From positions 146,749,890-146,813,889 of the forward strand of contig CAXKWD010000009.1 of assembly GCA_964059195.1 (NCBI GenBank): a DNA stretch of 64,000 nt, written 5' to 3'. The notes beneath the pieces are model-generated. The model worked only from the letters and a program-made list of their open reading frames with translations. It had not been told where the DNA came from and made no database searches. The stretch comes from Ectobius pallidus (taxonomy: Eukaryota > Arthropoda > Insecta > Blattodea > Ectobiidae). The position numbers and the translations under genes were made by a program. Below, piece after piece: positions 60,236 to 64,000 of the stretch. Each line of letters opens with the position of its first letter. Positions within the stretch are counted from its first letter, which is position 1.

Positions 60236-60942
60236 CAGAGTGTTTCAGAAAAATGTATACACACTTTGAACTGTTATAGAAAATTTATTTCCCGTTCTAC
60301 AAGGTTAAATTTCTGGGAGAAAGTAATGTTATATTTCTTCAACAGATGGCAGCAGAATAGATTCAACAATCATCCAACAAACGTGCCATAATCATCCAAC
60401 AATGAAAAGTACCAAACAATGCTTGCTCATTCCATATTCCCTGCCATTCGTGCATTATATGGTTTTATTACCAACAAGATGGCGCTCCGCCGCACTGTCA
60501 TAAGGACGTACGAGCAAACCTGGACCGAAATTTGCCAAGGCAGTGGGTAGGACGCAGGGAGCCAATAGAGTTTTCTGTACGCTCTCCAGATCTTACGCCG
60601 TTGGATTTCTTCTTATGGGCACAGTAAAAGATGTGTACAAACGTAAACCACGTAACCTAGACACACTTTGGAATGAGATTCAAGCGGTGTGCACAGAAAT
60701 CTCAATGGACACTTTGGTACGATGTACAGAATCAATTGTGGCTTGTACTCAGAAATGTATTGATGCTGAAGGACACCATTTTGAACATTTGAACAATTGA
60801 ACATTAATCACAATTCATCAGAAAGTCATTTATTTTTCAAATTGGACTTTAAGCTTTCCATTTCAAGAAATTTAACTTTGTAGAGCAGAAAGTAGATTTT
60901 CTATGACACTTCAAAGTGTGTTTACATTTTTCTGAAGCATAT
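60236..60942 (+). pseudogene. mariner-type element with degenerate transposase C-terminus
   Basis: Inverted ends: TTTCAGAAAAATGTATACAC and (reverse sense) CTTCAGAAAAATGTAAACAC. Plus frame: QQDGAPPHCHKDVRANLDRN, then WVGRREPIEFSVRSPDLTPL followed by DFFLW, containing the second and third catalytic acidic positions of a mariner transposase. A stop follows. The N-terminal half is deleted. Confidence 0.85.
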
Positions 60943-62079
60943 AATACATGTATATGTACACGTAAGGAAAAAAAAGCTGTCCGACTCTTGTAAGTGATTT
61001 TAGACCCTTGTGATACATAAATAAATGTAAGAGATGTAATGGAAACATTTGTTTTCACAAGCAAAGCAAATTACATGAAATAAGTCAACAGACGACACTA
61101 GAACAAATTTCAATACATTCCCTGCTATCCTGTGAAAGCTGCTAGGCATGCGCAGTAGCTCATATCGGCAACTTAGATATTTTAGTCTGTCCGCTTTTTT
61201 TTCCCATACCTGTACACTATAGGAACAAGAATGTGCCTGCAATTACTTACTCCACTGCTAGACGTTTCATTTAAATAATTTATTTAACAGAGAAATAATA
61301 ACATTATATTTAATAACGTTGACATCATTTTTACATAAATTGCATGAATTACATAATTTTATTCTTAATGATATTATTTTCCCCATTACAAATATAAATA
61401 ATTAAATGAACAGAAATTATCTTGTGCTTCCGTTTGGGCATTCAGATTCAAAATGAAACAAATCATGAACAGAATGAACAGATGAACTTGACCCAAATCT
61501 CTCCAAGAGGCATTGTCCTGACTGACTGACTGACCGACTGACAGAGAATCAACGTAGACCCTAAACTATAATGGGTAGAGACAGTGGCGGCCTCTGATCA
61601 TGTTGCAGTGTTGCACAACGACCAGTTTTTAATGTAAAGAATATTTAGATTTTTTTTATTATAGTACTGCATATGCCTACTATTAAACTACTTCGAAATC
61701 ATCTTTGTGATAGGTTCTTATCGACTGAAAACATGCTACACCTGATATTTGACAATTTTAAGTAATTTAAACGTGTAAATGCACGTTAGTCGTCGCTCTC
61801 CGAAAGCCACGACTTGCTGCCTCATCTTGCCGGCTAGTAATGGGTGCGAGAGGCTTGACTGCGTGGTAATACTCCCGGGGTTTAAAGGTTTTCGTCGTCG
61901 CTTTCAGTTTGCGAACAAGGCGTGATTCTTGTCTTCACTGCTAGAGCATGTCGCGTCGGCTGCTGTCTGCAAGCAAGTAAGAGCGCGTGCTATGAACTAT
62001 GAAGTCCCTCACAGAGATGCCAATTGCCAATGTAGTCACTATATTGCTAATTTCATCTATCTATTAGACACTAAACTAA

Positions 62080-62240
62080 ACTCCCTGGCTCTACATCCCT
62101 AGAGGGACTAGGCCTACTATCCAACATCCTACTTTTCAATCAAGTATCTCCTCAATTTGTATCAGGAGGCTGAGTACACCCCATTCCAGACCTCCCTACT
62201 TCAGAAAAAATTGATTAAGTACCAGGGAACGAACCCAACC
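62080..62240 (-). mobile_element. tRNA-derived SINE (family A), shortened copy
   Basis: Shares CTACATCCCTAGAGGGAC and CCATTCCAGACCTCCCTAC with 2761-3063; the middle and the tRNA head are worn. Confidence 0.75.
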
Positions 62241-62727
62241 TAATGTTTACCCACTTACCCATGAGCTAGAAACTTGAAATTTGGCAGCTTTTAGCCTACA
62301 ACCGATGGAAAATTCCAAAAAGTCCAAAATTTAATTTTTTTACCCTCCAAAAAGAAACTTCGAAAACTTTTACAGGCTGCATTAATGTTGACCCACTTCC
62401 ACATGAGCTAGAAATCTGAAATTTTAGCATGTAACCGACGAGAAAATTCCAGAATGTTCTAAATTTTAAATGTTTACCCCAGAAAAATCTTAAAGTCGTT
62501 CTGCAGATTTTTTTTAGGTTTAGTATGGCTAAGTAGTTATTATGGGCTACGGCAGTCTAAATACAATGAATGTATCTTCAATAAAGTGTCAGTTAGAAAA
62601 AAAAAACTTTTTCTTATAACCACACAGAGAGGTAGAGCCCCACTGGGAGTTTGGAGGTAGAGCCTCGAACGAGCAAAGCAACTATTTATATATTATCAGG
62701 TTATGTATTTAATTCCTGTAAAACCAC

Positions 62728-62905
62728 TCCCCCATGACTGAGTGGTTAGATTGCTCGTCTTCCACCGCTGGAACCCGGGATCGAATCTTGGTGGATCCAT
62801 GTGGAATTTGTGGTGGACGAAATGGGGTCGGGGCAGGTTTTCTCGGGGTACTTCTGTTTCCCCTGCCACATATTCCATCAAAGCTCTATTCATCATACTA
62901 TGGCC
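62728..62905 (+). mobile_element. tRNA-derived SINE (family F)
   Basis: Head GACTGAGTGGTTAGATTGCT (A box) and CCCGGGATCGAATCTTGG (B box), then a body with GGGGCAGGTTTTCTCGGGG and a short A-rich end. One copy in the window. Confidence 0.8.
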
Positions 62906-63259
62906 ATTGGTTGCAATAAAGGAATTATAATTCCCGTAAAATAGTGCAACACCCTGTTCCTACACCCACGATCCGCCACTGGGTAGAGACTTGGAATTTT
63001 GATAGTACCTTTGTTTCATAATGTAAATGCTCATTAAGAAAGGATTTTGACCCCCTTGTATAAGCTTGATGTAAATAATAAAGATGGCCAATATCCGTAA
63101 CAGCTGGTCGTTTCGTAGATGTCTGAGATTGAATTTTGAGGTTATGCATCCATTCTTAAGATGATTTGTTAGGAAAAATTTGGAGCTGCTTTTGCGGAAT
63201 TATAAACATTGTTCCTTGTTTGCGGGACATATTTCCATAATTTTACCCATGATTAAAGA

Positions 63260-64000
63260 TTTCTGAAAAAATATAATGAAATACTGAAACTAGATTTTCT
63301 CTTGGCAGACGACACACTACTGTTTGTTCACTGCTCTGACAGATGGCGACATTGGCGTTCTGCAGTCCTTCATAGCTGGGGACTAGTAACGTCATGACCA
63401 GCGTGACGTGTCTGATGACATTTCACGTTCAAACCCTGTGTAACCCTTGGCAGTTATGCTGGTTTTATTGGTAATACGGCTTATGCAGAACTTGCATGGT
63501 GAACAACCAAACAACTGTTCAACGCAAATATAAATAGCTTTTATTAGTAAGGCCCCTTAAGATGGTTGAGACCTTCGATTATGGAATCTCTACCAAAACT
63601 TCTTTCTTTGCGAAACCAAATATACAGTTCAAAAAGGCCGTCTCGAGTTGGCAAACCATTTTTCAATGAGATTTTCCAGGATGTTCTCACTCACATTTCC
63701 AATTGAATGAATTTACCCAAATAAAATGCTGCTACATAATTTTTGTATGTTGTTCCATCAAATTGAAATTTCGTAATTAACTCTACTACTTTAGATTGTT
63801 TAATTTCATTTCTGTAGCTAACTGTAGAAAACTGCAATAAATGCTGGAAATGACCTAAAAATAACATAAAAATGACCTTCTGTTGAAAATGACAAAACAT
63901 GCAAAATAATGCCCATACAAATTGCCCTTATTTAATTACCGGTAATTAATTCATGATACACAATTGTATATATTCGAACTAAGATATTTTTTATTAGCTA
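63260..64000. other. Intergenic DNA without recognisable gene
   Basis: A short CTTGGCAGACGACACACTAC (63302) recalls the ADDT motif of LINE RTs, but no surrounding coding frame supports it. Nothing else was identified. Confidence 0.4.

Larger units (their letters stand above)
61583..62980. mobile_element. 1.4 kb TIR element with 10 bp target duplication
   Basis: The ends AGTGGCGG and CCGCCACT are inverted and flanked by GGGTAGAGAC at 61573-61582 and 62981-62990. It carries two SINE copies (62080-62240 and 62728-62905). No transposase was seen. A 9-10 bp duplication suggests a Mutator-like origin, but this is not proven. Confidence 0.85.
61496..63250 (+). mobile_element. Helitron family 2 relative split by a TIR element
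   Basis: 61496-61582 (GTCCTGACTGACTGACTGAC to TAATGGGTAGAGAC) and 62981 to about 63060 (TTGGAATTTTGATAGTACC) are adjacent in the family 2 Helitron (minus 51857-51730). The 3' end was not located. Confidence 0.75.

Noticed and set aside
63302..63345. LINE RT active-site fragment (ADDT-like)
   Set aside because: Only a few codons match and the flanking translation is not RT-like.

Overview
This is a eukaryotic, intron-rich, transposon-rich window, almost certainly from an insect. It carries the start of a VPS13D-type gene and a complete seven-transmembrane insect odorant receptor gene, the latter a family restricted to insects. Compact coding exons sit in large AT-rich introns full of Helitrons, mariner/Tc1, piggyBac, hAT-like and tRNA-derived SINE copies. 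A cockroach- or termite-like (polyneopteran) genome is my guess; the order cannot be proved from this sequence alone.

Layout. (1) 1-14144, minus strand: the first seven coding exons of Vps13D, with phase-compatible junctions, reading from the initiator ATG at 14144 to about 1475; the rest lies beyond the left edge. Its introns hold SINEs, an RNase H fragment, a piggyBac relic inside another TIR element, a hAT-like MITE inside a foldback element, a palindrome with arms of about 320 bp, and a dead mariner. (2) 14145-28441: an intergenic stretch of SINEs, MITEs and a 1.2 kb Helitron whose empty site can be seen elsewhere in the window. (3) 28442-57724, minus strand: a seven-exon odorant receptor of about 376 residues, with every junction in phase. 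Its third intron (17.4 kb) is a transposon nest. (4) 57725-64000: 5' flank of the receptor, with two mariner-type elements (one split by a LINE), SINEs, and a 1.4 kb TIR element with a 10 bp target duplication.

The nest in the receptor intron is the most notable structure. A 5'-truncated jockey-like LINE (minus, remnants between 35854 and about 52630) was hit by a Tc1-like element (51947-52571), by a Helitron (50811-51883) and by a full-length RTE-type LINE (36142-50483, 12 bp target duplication). The RTE LINE was itself split by an intact-looking Ty3/gypsy-type LTR retrotransposon (36969-47897, minus, 4 bp target duplication). Removing each insert leaves the host reading frame continuous, so the order of events can be read from the sequence.

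The LTR retrotransposon has three unusual features. Its gag and pol are in the same frame, separated by one UGA followed by CAAUUA, a known leaky-stop context. Its 5' leader carries five copies of a primer-binding-site-like motif. Its two LTRs end differently at their U5 sides. Pol has one frame change near the integrase C-terminus.
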